Made by a program: the position numbers and the translations under genes
The notes under the pieces: generated by a model
What the model was told of the DNA's origin: nothing
Databases searched by the model: none
What the model saw: only the letters and a program-made list of their open reading frames with translations
Shown here: positions 8,491 to 17,721 of the stretch, piece after piece
Position numbering within the stretch: position 1 is the stretch's first letter
Layout of the letters: each line of letters starts with the position of its first letter
DNA from: Puniceicoccaceae bacterium K14
Lineage (GTDB): Bacteria > Verrucomicrobiota > Verrucomicrobiia > Opitutales > Opitutaceae
Direction of reading: 5' to 3'
DNA: 64,000 nt
Assembly (NCBI GenBank): GCA_022538095.1
Contig: JAKYXN010000025.1
Span: forward strand, 1 to 64,000

Positions 8491-10638
8491 ATGAACACAC
8501 TAGCTTCCAAAATAGTGAGTGCAGCGGCATTCTCAGCTATAATCGCTGTGCCCAGCACTCTAGCTCAAGACTCGGAAATTGTCGAACTCGACGACTTCAA
8601 CGTAACTGCTCAGTACCTTTATACGGATAAGGTAAACGCCCTTGAGACACCTACGCCTATCATTGATGTACCGCAAAGCCTCTCGATTTTAACTGCAGAA
8701 CAGATCACTTTGCAGGGCTTCACAAGCATTGGCGACATTGTTAACTATACCCCGGGTGTAAATACGTCACAAGGTGAAGGCCATCGAGACGCAGTCGTTT
8801 TCCGCGGAGTACGCTCCACAGCCGATTTCTTTATCGATGGTGTGCGTGACGATGTGCAGTATTACCGTCCACTCTACAACCTGGAGCAGGTTGAGATTTT
8901 GCGCGGACCGAACGCTCTTTTCTTCGGACGCGGTGGAACAGGTGGTATCCTAAATCGCGTTACAAAAAAGGGTGTCATCGGAGAGCAATTTAATGCGTAC
9001 CAAGCGAGCATCAATTCATTTGGAGGATTCGATTTCCAAATCGACAGTAATTTCTCGACTGGCGAAACCTCAGCCGTTCGCGTTAACGCATTTTACGAAA
9101 GCCTAGAAAACCATCGGGACTACTTTGATGGCGACCGAATCGGCTTCAATCCAACCGCCCGCCTGGAACTGGGCGAAAACACAATTCTCGATCTATCTTA
9201 CGAATATGCTGACCACCAACGCTTCATCGACCGCGGCATCCCAACTGGAACAGACGGAAAACCGGTCGAAGCATTCGAAGACATTCTCTTTGCTGATCCT
9301 GAGTTGAATACAACTGAGCTCGAAGCGCATTTACTTCGCGCCGCAGTTCAACAGAGTTTCTCAGACACCTTAAAAGGAAACCTAAGTGTTTTCTACGGTG
9401 ACTATGATAAGTTGTATCAGAATCTCTATGCTTCTTCCTATAATCAAGAAGTTACTCCAGAAATCGTCGAGCTTGATGGATATAGGGACACAACGCAGCG
9501 CCAAAGCCTCACTTTGTCAGGAAACCTAATTGGCGAGATCGAAACAGGTGAAGTTAGCCACACAATTGTAGGAGGATTCGATTACATCGACACCTCATCA
9601 GACCAAGACCGCTTTAACTCAATTTGGAGCTTCAACTCGGACGACCAAGAACAATTCGTGATCGCAGACTTAGGAAACCTCAGCAACGGGGTAGGTTTCA
9701 ACAGTGCAGGCGAGGCTGTCACAAACGTCCTATCTCAAGACCTTATCAGTGACGACCACCTCAACGACAGAACATTCGTAGATTTGGAAGTAATATCGTT
9801 TTACCTACAAGACGAAATTGAGATTTCTGATAATTTCGACGTAATCGTCGGCCTTCGTTTTGATAGCATTGATGTGAACGTCATCGATGATGAATTTCCA
9901 ATTGGAGACCAGAATCGCATACAACAACGTAAAGATGAAGAAATTTCTCCACGCCTTGGATTCGTTTACAAGCCACAAGAAAATATCTCTTTCTATGCAA
10001 GTTATAGCGAATCATTTTTGCCTAAGAGCGGCGAACAATACGCAAATGCTGGCGACACTTCTTTAGACCCGAATACATTCACAAACATCGAAGCAGGTTT
10101 AAAATGGGACTTTGCACAAGCTCTTAGCCTAACCGCTGCCCTATTCGAAATCGAGCAAAGCTCTCCTCAAACCGACGACAACAACCAAGAAGCATTCGTA
10201 ACTGTAGACTCAGAAACCACAGGAATCGAATTGCAACTCATTGGAAAATTCACCGAAGCATGGTATATTTCCGCTGGATACACTTACTTAGATGGCGAGC
10301 AAGAGAACCAAGCTGGTTCAACTGGCTTACGCCCTCGAGAACTGCCTGAAAATGGATTTTCCCTCTGGAACAAATACCAAGTAACAAAGAAACTCGGACT
10401 TGGACTCGGGCTCACCTACCAAGACGAAAGCTTCATCAACAACAATAATACGGCAACCCTTCCAAGCTATACACGCGTTGACGCTGCGGCTTTCTACGAT
10501 GTATCCGAGGATCTTCGCGTTCAGTTGAACATAGAAAACTTGACCGACGAGCTTTATTTCCCGAACTCGCACAGCACGCACCAAGCAACCGTAGGCGAGT
10601 CCATCAACGCACGTTTTTCAGTCATCGGACGTTTCTAA
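8491..10638 (+). CDS. TonB-dependent siderophore receptor
   Basis: A 715-residue outer-membrane receptor that would import ferric siderophores using TonB energy. Residues 1-25 are a signal peptide ending near STLAQ. The plug domain follows (about 50-165): PQSLSILTAEQI, NYTPGVNT, VVFRGVRST, YNLEQVEILRGPNALFFGRGGTGGILN, all standard siderophore-receptor plug motifs. The rest alternates strands and loops of a 22-strand barrel, ending with the C-terminal Phe of RFSVIGRF needed for membrane insertion. No TonB protein is nearby, so it must use one elsewhere. The upstream inverted repeats suggest iron control. The ATG at 8491 gives the intact signal peptide. The siderophore cannot be specified. Confidence 0.95.
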   Translation: MNTLASKIVSAAAFSAIIAVPSTLAQDSEIVELDDFNVTAQYLYTDKVNALETPTPIIDVPQSLSILTAEQITLQGFTSIGDIVNYTPGVNTSQGEGHRDAVVFRGVRSTADFFIDGVRDDVQYYRPLYNLEQVEILRGPNALFFGRGGTGGILNRVTKKGVIGEQFNAYQASINSFGGFDFQIDSNFSTGETSAVRVNAFYESLENHRDYFDGDRIGFNPTARLELGENTILDLSYEYADHQRFIDRGIPTGTDGKPVEAFEDILFADPELNTTELEAHLLRAAVQQSFSDTLKGNLSVFYGDYDKLYQNLYASSYNQEVTPEIVELDGYRDTTQRQSLTLSGNLIGEIETGEVSHTIVGGFDYIDTSSDQDRFNSIWSFNSDDQEQFVIADLGNLSNGVGFNSAGEAVTNVLSQDLISDDHLNDRTFVDLEVISFYLQDEIEISDNFDVIVGLRFDSIDVNVIDDEFPIGDQNRIQQRKDEEISPRLGFVYKPQENISFYASYSESFLPKSGEQYANAGDTSLDPNTFTNIEAGLKWDFAQALSLTAALFEIEQSSPQTDDNNQEAFVTVDSETTGIELQLIGKFTEAWYISAGYTYLDGEQENQAGSTGLRPRELPENGFSLWNKYQVTKKLGLGLGLTYQDESFINNNNTATLPSYTRVDAAAFYDVSEDLRVQLNIENLTDELYFPNSHSTHQATVGESINARFSVIGRF

Positions 10639-10706
10639 AACAGCTTTTCATCTTGGAGTGTGAGCCGAATCAATAGAGAGGCTCATACTCTAAGCATTCT
10701 ATTTTC

Positions 10707-10743
10707 GGGCGAACTACCAATTAAGGCGTTCGCCTTTTTTTTA
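10707..10743 (+). terminator. intrinsic terminator after TonB receptor
   Basis: Stem GGGCGAAC (10707-10714) / GTTCGCCT (10728-10735), closed by one G-T pair, followed by about nine T. Confidence 0.85.
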
Positions 10744-10754
10744 TTTAAATCAGA

Positions 10755-10815
10755 GTAGAAGCGACGTCTCGTCGCTTTTCAATCCGTGGAAAAAGCGGCG
10801 AGACGCCGCTTCTAC
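10755..10815. repeat. long REP-like hairpin repeat
   Basis: Left arm 10755-10779 (GTAGAAGCGACGTCTCGTCG then CTTTT) pairs with right arm 10790-10815 apart from a pair of G-T-type mismatches, forming a stem of about 25 bases. A partial copy of the left arm is at 4269-4293. No T-run on either side is long enough to call it a terminator. Confidence 0.7.
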
Positions 10816-10873
10816 AATAGCCAAAAAATAAATGAAACGAATCACTCAGGCTTTGCGTTAGAGAAATATAAAG

Positions 10874-11710
10874 ATGACTCCCGCTCGAATAGCTCTTTTA
10901 ACAACTACTGCGATGGCGGCCTTTGCCGGAAATTCCTTGCTGTGTCGTATCGCCCTTAGAGATACAGCGATCGATCCAGCGAATTTTACGAGTATTCGAA
11001 TAATCTCAGGAGCTCTCACTCTTTGGTTTTTGGCCAGTCTCAAAACATCCTCCCCAAAAGAGAAAGGAAACAATGTCTCCGCCCTCGCCCTATTCGCTTA
11101 CGCAGCTGGCTTTTCCTACGCATATATCAATTTAACTGCAGCAACCGGAGCTTTGATTCTTTTTGGAACCGTACAAACAAGCATGATCAGCTACGGCCTT
11201 TGGTCCGGAGAGCGACTGAAAAAACTGCAACTTGCAGGCCTCATATTTGCGTTCGCAGGGCTAACGAGTCTTTTACTGCCAGGCCTCTCAGCGCCTCCAT
11301 TAAAAGCCTCAATACTGATGATAATCTCTGGCATTGGTTGGGCTATCTACTCAATAAGGGGTAAACGCGTGACCCAGCCAACGGTAGTCACTGCTGGAAA
11401 TTTCCTACGAGCTATTCCTATCACGATAACATTGAGCCTCGCTACGTTAAATCGTGCGTCAATGGATACACAAGGAATCATCTATGCCATCTTATCGGGT
11501 GCCCTTGCATCAGGAATTGGATACGTTATTTGGTACGCTGCTTTACCTGCTCTAAAAGCAACAAATGCAGCCACAATTCAACTCAGCGTACCGGTCATTG
11601 CGGCTTTCGGGGGAATCCTATTCCTCAATGAACCGATTACAGTACGATTCATTCTGGCTTCAATCGCCGTTCTTGGAGGAATCGCTCTTGTCATTCGCAA
11701 GAATAATTAA
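10874..11710 (+). CDS. EamA/DMT-family transporter
   Basis: A 278-residue inner-membrane protein with about ten hydrophobic segments in two homologous halves, the EamA (drug/metabolite transporter) architecture. The first half starts LLTTTAMAAFAGNSLLCRIAL with the usual small-residue first helix followed by FTSIRIISGALTLW. The second half repeats the pattern at about residues 145-275 and ends ASIAVLGGIALVIRKNN. It could export amino acids, nucleotide-sugar precursors or toxic metabolites, and the substrate cannot be told. The ATG at 10874 immediately precedes the first helix. It is separated by 32 bases from the convergent sigZ gene. Confidence 0.9.
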   Translation: MTPARIALLTTTAMAAFAGNSLLCRIALRDTAIDPANFTSIRIISGALTLWFLASLKTSSPKEKGNNVSALALFAYAAGFSYAYINLTAATGALILFGTVQTSMISYGLWSGERLKKLQLAGLIFAFAGLTSLLLPGLSAPPLKASILMIISGIGWAIYSIRGKRVTQPTVVTAGNFLRAIPITITLSLATLNRASMDTQGIIYAILSGALASGIGYVIWYAALPALKATNAATIQLSVPVIAAFGGILFLNEPITVRFILASIAVLGGIALVIRKNN

Positions 11711-11742
11711 CATCTGCGTACCGGACCGTCCATAACCAACCT

Positions 11743-12312
11743 CTAACAGTCATCACAGCAACCGTTGCGATTCGGCTCGTATTCAACCATTTTACCGCGA
11801 CTATCGAACTGAAATTGACAACACGCTTTCAACATTTCTTCCAAAGTTTTACGAGCTCTTTGTATCCGAGATTTAGCTCCAGAGAGTGAAATCGACTCCT
11901 GCGTCGCAATATCTTTCTGAGCCACTCCTTCGAATTCATAAAGAGTCAAAGCTCGCCGCTGTTCTCGCGGCAGTTTTTCAATCAACACGTCCAAGCATCC
12001 AGCAATTTCAGTTCTTGCTTGCTCAGCATCGCTTTCGTTTGCCTCCACAGATTCATCAAGTTCACTCTGCGTCTCTCGTTTCCTGCGATAGAAATCCGCC
12101 ACGGTATTCCGCGTAATTTGAAAAACCCACGATTCCAATCGCGACGCTTTGTGTAGTGTATCTAGTTTAGAATGGATACGCAGAAAAACGATTTGCAAGA
12201 CATCGTCTACATCCGCTTCTGGCTTAATACGCGAATGCAAAAATTGGCGGAGCCGGTCACTCAACTCCAACCAGATTTTTTCTGTTTTATCCTTCCTCGA
12301 TTCGGGGCTCAT
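11743..12312 (-). CDS. sigZ: RNA polymerase sigma factor SigZ
   Basis: A 189-residue ECF-type sigma factor. Region 2 is seen at about residues 9-85 (FLHSRIKPEADVDDVLQIVFLRI, LESWVFQITRNTVADFYRRK), a variable acidic linker spans 86-115, and region 4 lies at 117-165 (LPREQRRALTLYEFEG, a helix-turn-helix, then LSGAKSRIQRARK). The tail holds five Cys (CC at about 165 and CCDDC at the end), as I recall for SigZ proteins, and could bind metal or sense redox state. No classical anti-sigma gene is adjacent. Instead a 14-Cys peptide is coded two bases upstream on the same strand, so both should share one mRNA. Confidence 0.92.
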   Translation of the reverse strand: MSPESRKDKTEKIWLELSDRLRQFLHSRIKPEADVDDVLQIVFLRIHSKLDTLHKASRLESWVFQITRNTVADFYRRKRETQSELDESVEANESDAEQARTEIAGCLDVLIEKLPREQRRALTLYEFEGVAQKDIATQESISLSGAKSRIQRARKTLEEMLKACCQFQFDSRGKMVEYEPNRNGCCDDC

Positions 12313-12314
12313 TA

Positions 12315-12455
12315 TTAACAGCAGCTTTTAACCTCATCCTTCTTCGGATGACAGCAAGACTGCGAATCGCAACAACACGTGCAACAGCATTTACATACGC
12401 AGTAATTTTCTTCTTCGGTACAGCACTTCTTCACATTTTTGATTTCTTCACTCAT
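12315..12455 (-). CDS. cysteine-rich 46-residue peptide
   Basis: Read directly from the minus strand, this small gene begins MSEEIKNVKKCC and ends in KSCC. It has 14 Cys in 46 residues, arranged as CC, C-x-C, CCC, CCC, CC and a terminal CC, with one His and acidic/lysine-rich spacers. There is no signal peptide. The composition is metallothionein-like, and it could bind thiophilic metals such as copper, zinc, cadmium or arsenite, or respond to thiol oxidation. Its stop is separated by two bases from the sigZ ATG, giving near-certain translational coupling, and SigZ itself ends in a Cys cluster. I do not know a named family. A TATAAA box sits about 50 bases upstream on the minus strand. Confidence 0.75.
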   Translation of the reverse strand: MSEEIKNVKKCCTEEENYCVCKCCCTCCCDSQSCCHPKKDEVKSCC

Positions 12456-12780
12456 TTTTTGTCATTTCGGTTAATTGTTAAAAATCGGACTAAACGATTG
12501 TCCTTTATACCATAGACGCAACTGAGACAGAAAAGACGCACTATAAACGGATGGCATCAAATTATAGGAGCCATAACCAATTTCAAATATCGTCGCTGCA
12601 AACCGAACTCTCGTTCTGCAATCGCACATAACCCTTGAAAACCACAGCTTTTTTGAGGAACGTTCAGGCAATCTAACCATAAAAACCTCTAAGATTTCAG
12701 CCCAAAACTTAATTTCATGGAAAAATCATCCATTCTTCTAGTCAGAGCTGGAATGAGGCCAAGCTAATGGACATCACACG
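12456..12780. other. divergent promoter region between Cys-rich peptide and MDR gene
   Basis: These 325 bases separate divergent genes. A TATAAA (minus, 12509..12504) could be part of the peptide-sigZ promoter. A 69-codon minus frame (12471-12680) has no start context and no recognisable sequence and is not called. Nothing else stands out. Confidence 0.4.
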
Positions 12781-13752
12781 ATGAAAGCCATTTCATTACA
12801 AAAATACGGCTCCACCCAAAACCTAATGCTCGTCGACCGAGACGTCCCGTCTCCGGTTGATCGGCAAGTATTAGTTAAAATTCATGCTGCCTCAATAAAC
12901 GACTGGGAATGGGCGATAACTCAGGGGAGTCCTTTCTACATCCGACTCCTTTGTGGGCTTCGCAAACCGAAGTTCGCAGTTCTGGGTGTAGACATTTCAG
13001 GTACGATTGAAGCCGTCGGCCCAAACTGCGAGCGGTTCAAAGAGGGAGACCGTGTCTTTGGAGATCTTTCCGATTGCGGATTCGGAAGTTTCGCGGAATT
13101 CGCGAGTGTCTCCGAAACTCATTTGTCCCATTTGCCAGAAAATACTTCGTTCGAAGCTGGAGCCGCCCTGCCCCACGCGAGCCTCCTTGCACTACAAGCT
13201 TTCAAACTTTTCGAAGGGCTTCAGCCTCAGCACAAAGTTTTAATAAACGGAGCTGGTGGCGGCGTAGGCACAATTGGGATACAAGTCGCTAGGTCTATGG
13301 GAATTCAACACGTCTCAGGAGTGGACAACGCTAGCAAACTCGAAGGACTCAAGAAACTCGGCTTTGACGAAGTGATAGATTACCAAACTACAGACTTCAC
13401 GAAAACTGGCGAAACCTATGACCTCATCATTGATGCAAAAACGAATCGCTTGCCTCACGCGTATCTGCGGGCATTAAATCCGAATGGGCACTACGTCAGT
13501 ATCGGCGGGAAAGCTCGGTTTTTAATTCTAACACTTATAGCCGGAACGGTCGCAAAGCTCGGTAGCCAAAAGAAACTGCAAATTCTAGGTCTTAAACCAA
13601 ACAAAGGCTTGGAGGAAGTCGCGGCCCTAGTTGAGTCAGGAAAACTGGCACCGGTGCTAGACGAAACCTATTCACTCGCAGATACAGCCAAAGCAATCAG
13701 CCGATTTGGAAGTGGGAAGCATTTGGGTAAAATCATCGTAACCCCCTCTTAG
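12781..13752 (+). CDS. zinc-independent MDR oxidoreductase (quinone oxidoreductase-like)
   Basis: A 323-residue NAD(P)-dependent medium-chain dehydrogenase/reductase. The N-terminal GroES-like part (1-120) contains MKAISLQKYGS, VKIHAASINDWEW and VLGVDISGTIEAVGPN. The Rossmann part has the glycine motif KVLINGAGGGVGTIGIQVAR at about residues 153-172. The catalytic-zinc ligands and the structural zinc Cys cluster of alcohol dehydrogenases are missing, which points to the quinone reductase / zinc-free branch. The C-terminus SGKHLGKIIV is typical. It probably reduces quinones or enones. It stands alone and precedes the MFS gene by 145 bases. Confidence 0.92.
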   Translation: MKAISLQKYGSTQNLMLVDRDVPSPVDRQVLVKIHAASINDWEWAITQGSPFYIRLLCGLRKPKFAVLGVDISGTIEAVGPNCERFKEGDRVFGDLSDCGFGSFAEFASVSETHLSHLPENTSFEAGAALPHASLLALQAFKLFEGLQPQHKVLINGAGGGVGTIGIQVARSMGIQHVSGVDNASKLEGLKKLGFDEVIDYQTTDFTKTGETYDLIIDAKTNRLPHAYLRALNPNGHYVSIGGKARFLILTLIAGTVAKLGSQKKLQILGLKPNKGLEEVAALVESGKLAPVLDETYSLADTAKAISRFGSGKHLGKIIVTPS

Positions 13753-13897
13753 CGCCACGACGTCTCTCTTTAAGATCAGTGAATGGCATGTTCAACACGC
13801 GATATGGCATTAAGCTCTTAAGTACGAGTTCCCGATATCATGGCGTTCTCAGCGTTTGCCTCTTGTCTCTTAGGAGACGCAACAAGCCCCTAACAGC

Positions 13898-15190
13898 ATG
13901 CCAGACAAAACCTCAAAACGTAACCCACTTTGGTGGATCCCAACAGCCTACATCGCAGAAGGCATTCCATTCGCAATGGTCATCTGGGTCGCCGCCACCA
14001 TGTTTAAAGATCTCGGTCATAGTGATGGAGAAATTACACTGGCACTCGGGTCAATCGGTATCGCCTGGTCTCTCAAACCATTCTGGGCAGCCTTTCTCGA
14101 TATGTGGAAGACCAAGAAATTCTTCGTCCTCACGATGGAGTTTCTCATGGCTGGCCTTCTCGTTGTGCTCGCCCTCTCCCTACCACTTGCAAACTACTTC
14201 CAGGTGATTGTTGCTGTCTTGTGGGTGTTCGCCTTTGCCTCCGCGACCCAAGACATATGCGTAGATGGCGTTTACCTCACGAGCCTAGACAAAAAACAGC
14301 AAGCCGCATTCGTCGGAGTCCAAGGCGCTTCATGGGGAACTGGACGCCTTTTCGGAGTATTTGTAGTTGTTGCAGTGGCCGCTAAATTCGGAGGGGGAGA
14401 AAAGTCCTCGTGGATGATCGCTCTTTGCGTCGCTGGGGCCGTCATGCTCGCACTTGGAATTTATCACATCTTCATGCTGCCCAAAGGCAGTCTCTCAGAG
14501 AGACCTAAAAGCGGTAACGAAATTCTCGAGACACTCTGGGATACTCTAAAAGACTTCTTTCAAAAGAAGTCGATCATTGGAATGATCATTTTCATCCTCT
14601 TAATACGTTGCTCAGAAGGTCTTCTCCTCGTTCTCGGCCCACTCTTCCTACAAGCCCCCCTTTCCGAAGGCGGCGTAGGACTCACCCTCGGAGAAAAGGC
14701 GACCTTAGACGGCGTTATTGGAACAATCTTAGGAATAAGCGGCGGAATTCTAGGAGGACTCTTCATATCGAAGTTTGGTCTCAAGAAAACCTTCTTCTTT
14801 ATGGCACTTTGCGTAAACATGCCAAATGTTTGCTACATTATTATGAGTCAAACAGTTTCAGCCGAGTCCCCGCTAGCCTTTTCCAATGTCGCTGTTTTAT
14901 ACTCTATCGAAAAATTTGGATACAGTTTCGGCTACGTCGCAACCATGCTCTACATGATGCAGCAAGTTAGCCCGGGGCGTTTCCACATGACTCACTATGC
15001 ATTCTGTACTGCAATCATGAACTTAGTCCTCGTTCCAACTCAAGCGCTCAGTGGAGTCTTGTCCGATCATCTCGGATACAAAGACTATTTTATCTTTGTA
15101 ATGATCGCGACAATCCCATCCCTGATCGCTGCAAAAATGGCCCCCTTTCCCTTACAGGAAAATTCCGATCCGGCAGAGACAGGAACCTAA
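13898..15190 (+). CDS. AmpG-like MFS transporter
   Basis: A 430-residue inner-membrane protein with about twelve hydrophobic segments. The N-terminal PLWWIPTAYIAEGIPFAMV, followed by IGIAWSLKPFWAAFLD, resembles the AmpG/PAT branch of the major facilitator superfamily, as does the loop ATQDICVDGVYLTSL after the fourth helix. AmpG proteins import anhydro-muropeptides; the Mpl ligase at 42752 would act on such recycled peptides, so a murein-recycling role is plausible but only inferred from family resemblance. The central cytoplasmic loop at about residues 195-225 separates the two halves. The ATG at 13898 precedes a basic tail, as expected. A bidirectional terminator follows. Confidence 0.85.
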   Translation: MPDKTSKRNPLWWIPTAYIAEGIPFAMVIWVAATMFKDLGHSDGEITLALGSIGIAWSLKPFWAAFLDMWKTKKFFVLTMEFLMAGLLVVLALSLPLANYFQVIVAVLWVFAFASATQDICVDGVYLTSLDKKQQAAFVGVQGASWGTGRLFGVFVVVAVAAKFGGGEKSSWMIALCVAGAVMLALGIYHIFMLPKGSLSERPKSGNEILETLWDTLKDFFQKKSIIGMIIFILLIRCSEGLLLVLGPLFLQAPLSEGGVGLTLGEKATLDGVIGTILGISGGILGGLFISKFGLKKTFFFMALCVNMPNVCYIIMSQTVSAESPLAFSNVAVLYSIEKFGYSFGYVATMLYMMQQVSPGRFHMTHYAFCTAIMNLVLVPTQALSGVLSDHLGYKDYFIFVMIATIPSLIAAKMAPFPLQENSDPAETGT

Positions 15191-15266
15191 TTAATCTAAT
15201 AAAGGGGAAACGCACTCGCTAAACGTAGCCCCTATTTCTTCTAAAAACCTAGCTATCTCCACAAAA

Positions 15267-15298
15267 GAGCCTGCCCATACGGGCAGGCTCCTTTTTTT
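15267..15298. terminator. bidirectional intrinsic terminator
   Basis: A perfect ten-base stem GAGCCTGCCC (15267-15276) / GGGCAGGCTC (15281-15290) with loop ATAC, followed by seven T on the plus strand and preceded by a run of A that serves the minus strand. It separates the convergent MFS and dapL genes. Confidence 0.92.
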
Positions 15299-15320
15299 AA
15301 AATCTTTTGGTAATGCTATA

Positions 15321-16550
15321 TTATTTATCGCCCAAAGCAGCTTTGATTCGTGCCATCGCTGTTTCAACATTTTCGCGGCTGTTGAACGCGCTTATACGAA
15401 TGTGACCTTCACCACATGTACCAAAACCAGCTCCAGGAGTACAGACAACGCCTGCTTCGTTTAGGAGCACGTCGAACAAATCCCACGATGGGCGACCCGC
15501 TTGAATCCAAATGTACGGAGAATTATCGCCCCCAACACATTCGAAACCAAGCTCGCGGATAGCAGCACGGATAATCTTTGCGTTTTCCAAATAGAAGTCA
15601 GTGAGTTTTTGAACCTCAGCCTTTCCTGCGTCCGAGTAAACCGCTTCGGCAGCTTTTTGAACAGGATAAGAAACCCCGTTGAATTTTGTGCAATGACGAC
15701 GATTCCAAAGAGCATGTACTGAGTGCTCGTTGCCAGCCGCGTCCTGAGCTTTCAAGCTCTTTGGAACAACTGTGTAAGCGCAGCGTGTACCAGTGAAGCC
15801 TGCATTCTTAGAGAAACTGCGGAATTCGATAGCTACATCACGAGCGCCTTCGATTTCGTAAATGCTATGCGGCAAATTTTCGTCGCGGATAAAAGCTACG
15901 TAAGCCGCATCGAACAAAATAATCGCGCCACAATTCTTAGCATACGCAACCCAAGCCTCGAGCTGTTCGCGCGTCGCAGTCGCACCTGTTGGGTTATTAG
16001 GGAAACAAAGGTATATCAAATCTACCTTTTCTTCTGGAATTGATGGAACGTAGCCATTCTCAGGAGTCGAATCCAAGTAGACGAAACCTTCGTAACGATC
16101 GTTCACATTTTGCCCCGTACGTCCTGCCATTACATTTGTATCCACATAAACAGGATATACAGGATCTGGAACAGCAATCTTAATATCTTCGCCAAAGATT
16201 TCCTGTATATTTCCGCTATCGCACTTCGCTCCATCGCTCACGAAAATCTCGTCAGCATCAATCTCTGCGCCACGTGATTGGAAGTCGTTTTTCGCAATAG
16301 CCTCACGCAAGAATGGGTAACCTTGCTCCGGACCGTAGCCATGGAAACCTTCCGCTGTTCCCATGTCATCAATCGCTTCATGGAATGCCTTTTGGCAGGC
16401 TTGTGGCAAGGGCTCGGTAACATCGCCAATACCGAGTTTGATAATTGGCTTCTCCGGATTCGCTTCTTGGTAAGCAGATACGCGCTTAGCGATATCGGAA
16501 AATAAATAGGATGCTTTGAGCTTCAGGTAATTTTCGTTAATACGGATCAT
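15321..16550 (-). CDS. dapL: LL-diaminopimelate aminotransferase
   Basis: A PLP-dependent class I/II aminotransferase that converts tetrahydrodipicolinate directly to LL-diaminopimelate using glutamate, the short DapL route to lysine and meso-diaminopimelate. The start chosen, [17 protein letters not shown], is the canonical DapL N-terminus and gives 409 residues, the family's usual length. A TTG/ATG start 45 bases further upstream would add a 15-residue tail not found in the family. The PLP lysine lies in [13 protein letters not shown] near residue 245. FPNNPTGA near 175 and the C-terminal [10 protein letters not shown] with the substrate Arg are present. DapL is typical of Chlamydiae/Verrucomicrobia and plants, which supports the host assignment. 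Confidence 0.96.
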   Translation of the reverse strand: MIRINENYLKLKASYLFSDIAKRVSAYQEANPEKPIIKLGIGDVTEPLPQACQKAFHEAIDDMGTAEGFHGYGPEQGYPFLREAIAKNDFQSRGAEIDADEIFVSDGAKCDSGNIQEIFGEDIKIAVPDPVYPVYVDTNVMAGRTGQNVNDRYEGFVYLDSTPENGYVPSIPEEKVDLIYLCFPNNPTGATATREQLEAWVAYAKNCGAIILFDAAYVAFIRDENLPHSIYEIEGARDVAIEFRSFSKNAGFTGTRCAYTVVPKSLKAQDAAGNEHSVHALWNRRHCTKFNGVSYPVQKAAEAVYSDAGKAEVQKLTDFYLENAKIIRAAIRELGFECVGGDNSPYIWIQAGRPSWDLFDVLLNEAGVVCTPGAGFGTCGEGHIRISAFNSRENVETAMARIKAALGDK

Positions 16551-16820
16551 AGAACTAAAATTTTTGAACCGCTTATCACATAAATCCTTTTGCAAGAGTC
16601 AATGACCTAGGATCGAAGCAATTAAATTAAAACGAAAATGCGTCCGAAACAAACCTAAAACCGCAATCGCAAAACTCGCGAGGAAGTATCCTGCAAAATT
16701 TCTAAATGCAAAAATAACTGATCATTTATAACTTACAGAGAAAGGTGGTCTCCTTTCGTAAAAAACGCTTTTCATGTCTAATCTATAAGTATAAGCCCTG
16801 AGCTTCAACCAACTTAACTA

Positions 16821-17645
16821 ATGATAACGGCAAAAAGTAAAATCTACAAAGTCATTGCGACTTCATTCGCAGGGATAACCTGTCTGCTTACTAGCCTCTC
16901 GGCTCAAGTAATTGACAGTTCATTCGCGAATTTTTCCACACACAACACAAACCAATCGATCACGTTTACGTCAGGCGCAGTATCGAGTTCCAATCCGGCA
17001 GTTACCATCGGAGGTACAGACAACGATATTACAGTTGAAGGCACGGCTGATTTATCCAGCGGAGCTTTTCAGATGTCAGGCCATACAAATGGTAACACCC
17101 TCTCTATTACCGGAGGAATCCTCGGCCAACTTCAGCTGAATAGTGGTCTTGATACGACGACTATATCCGGAGGGGAAATTGCAAGTATCGCCCTCGGAAA
17201 TAAAGCAGGAGTGACCGTAAACGGAGGAAAAATCCTCGGCAATCTACAAGCGACTGGTTCCAGCTCAGCGGCGACCATAAACTCAGGAATATTCCTCGGT
17301 GACGTAAACGTCTCGAACAACAGCACGCTCGATATTCTCGGGGGATCATTCGACCCGAACTCAACTCTTTCCGTAGTCGGGAGCTCAGTTGTAAATATTG
17401 CTGGAAGCAATTTTTTACTGGACGGAGAAATCATTCCACTAGACTTCATACCATCGACCAACGCCGGTTTATTAACCGGTACCTTAGCTGACAATAGTTC
17501 GTTCGAAATGTCGGTAGATGTTAACAATGGAGGCGTGATCAATCTTACGGCAGTCCCAGAGCCTTCTACCGTAGCTGCAATAATCGCAGCTGCCGGTTTA
17601 CTATTGATTTCAAACCGTAAGCGAAAGCGTGCTGTAATAGTTTAA
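16821..17645 (+). CDS. PEP-CTERM sorting domain protein
   Basis: A 274-residue exported protein. Residues 1-29 form a signal peptide (after LLTSLSA). The body is rich in Gly, Ser, Thr and Asn with short recurring units such as TISGGEI, VNGGKI and TINSGIF, which predict a repeated beta-roll or beta-helix stack. The C-terminus has VPEPSTVAA (about 245-253), a membrane segment and a basic tail NRKRKR: the PEP-CTERM sorting signal that an exosortase would process. No exosortase is in the window. In Verrucomicrobia such proteins are linked to extracellular polysaccharide export. Its ligand or function is unknown. A strong terminator follows. Confidence 0.88.
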   Translation: MITAKSKIYKVIATSFAGITCLLTSLSAQVIDSSFANFSTHNTNQSITFTSGAVSSSNPAVTIGGTDNDITVEGTADLSSGAFQMSGHTNGNTLSITGGILGQLQLNSGLDTTTISGGEIASIALGNKAGVTVNGGKILGNLQATGSSSAATINSGIFLGDVNVSNNSTLDILGGSFDPNSTLSVVGSSVVNIAGSNFLLDGEIIPLDFIPSTNAGLLTGTLADNSSFEMSVDVNNGGVINLTAVPEPSTVAAIIAAAGLLLISNRKRKRAVIV

Positions 17646-17671
17646 CAATTACAGTTAGCTTGCATAGTGAG

Positions 17672-17696
17672 CCAGAGGATTTCCTCTGGTTTTTTT
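17672..17696 (+). terminator. intrinsic terminator after PEP-CTERM gene
   Basis: Perfect eight-base stem CCAGAGGA (17672-17679) / TCCTCTGG (17682-17689) with loop TT and a seven-T tail. Confidence 0.92.
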
Positions 17697-17721
17697 GGGC
17701 CCAAAATGCACCGAAGGCATA

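Noticed and set aside
12471-12680. 69-codon minus-strand frame before the Cys-rich peptide
   Set aside because: No recognisable sequence, no start context, and it lies in what should be the divergent promoter region.
13779-14207. 142-codon plus frame overlapping the MFS gene
   Set aside because: Shadow of the MFS coding sequence in another frame; composition is Ser/Arg-rich without structure.
16551-16595. 15-residue N-terminal extension of DapL
   Set aside because: Family members begin at [17 protein letters not shown]; the longer start is not supported.
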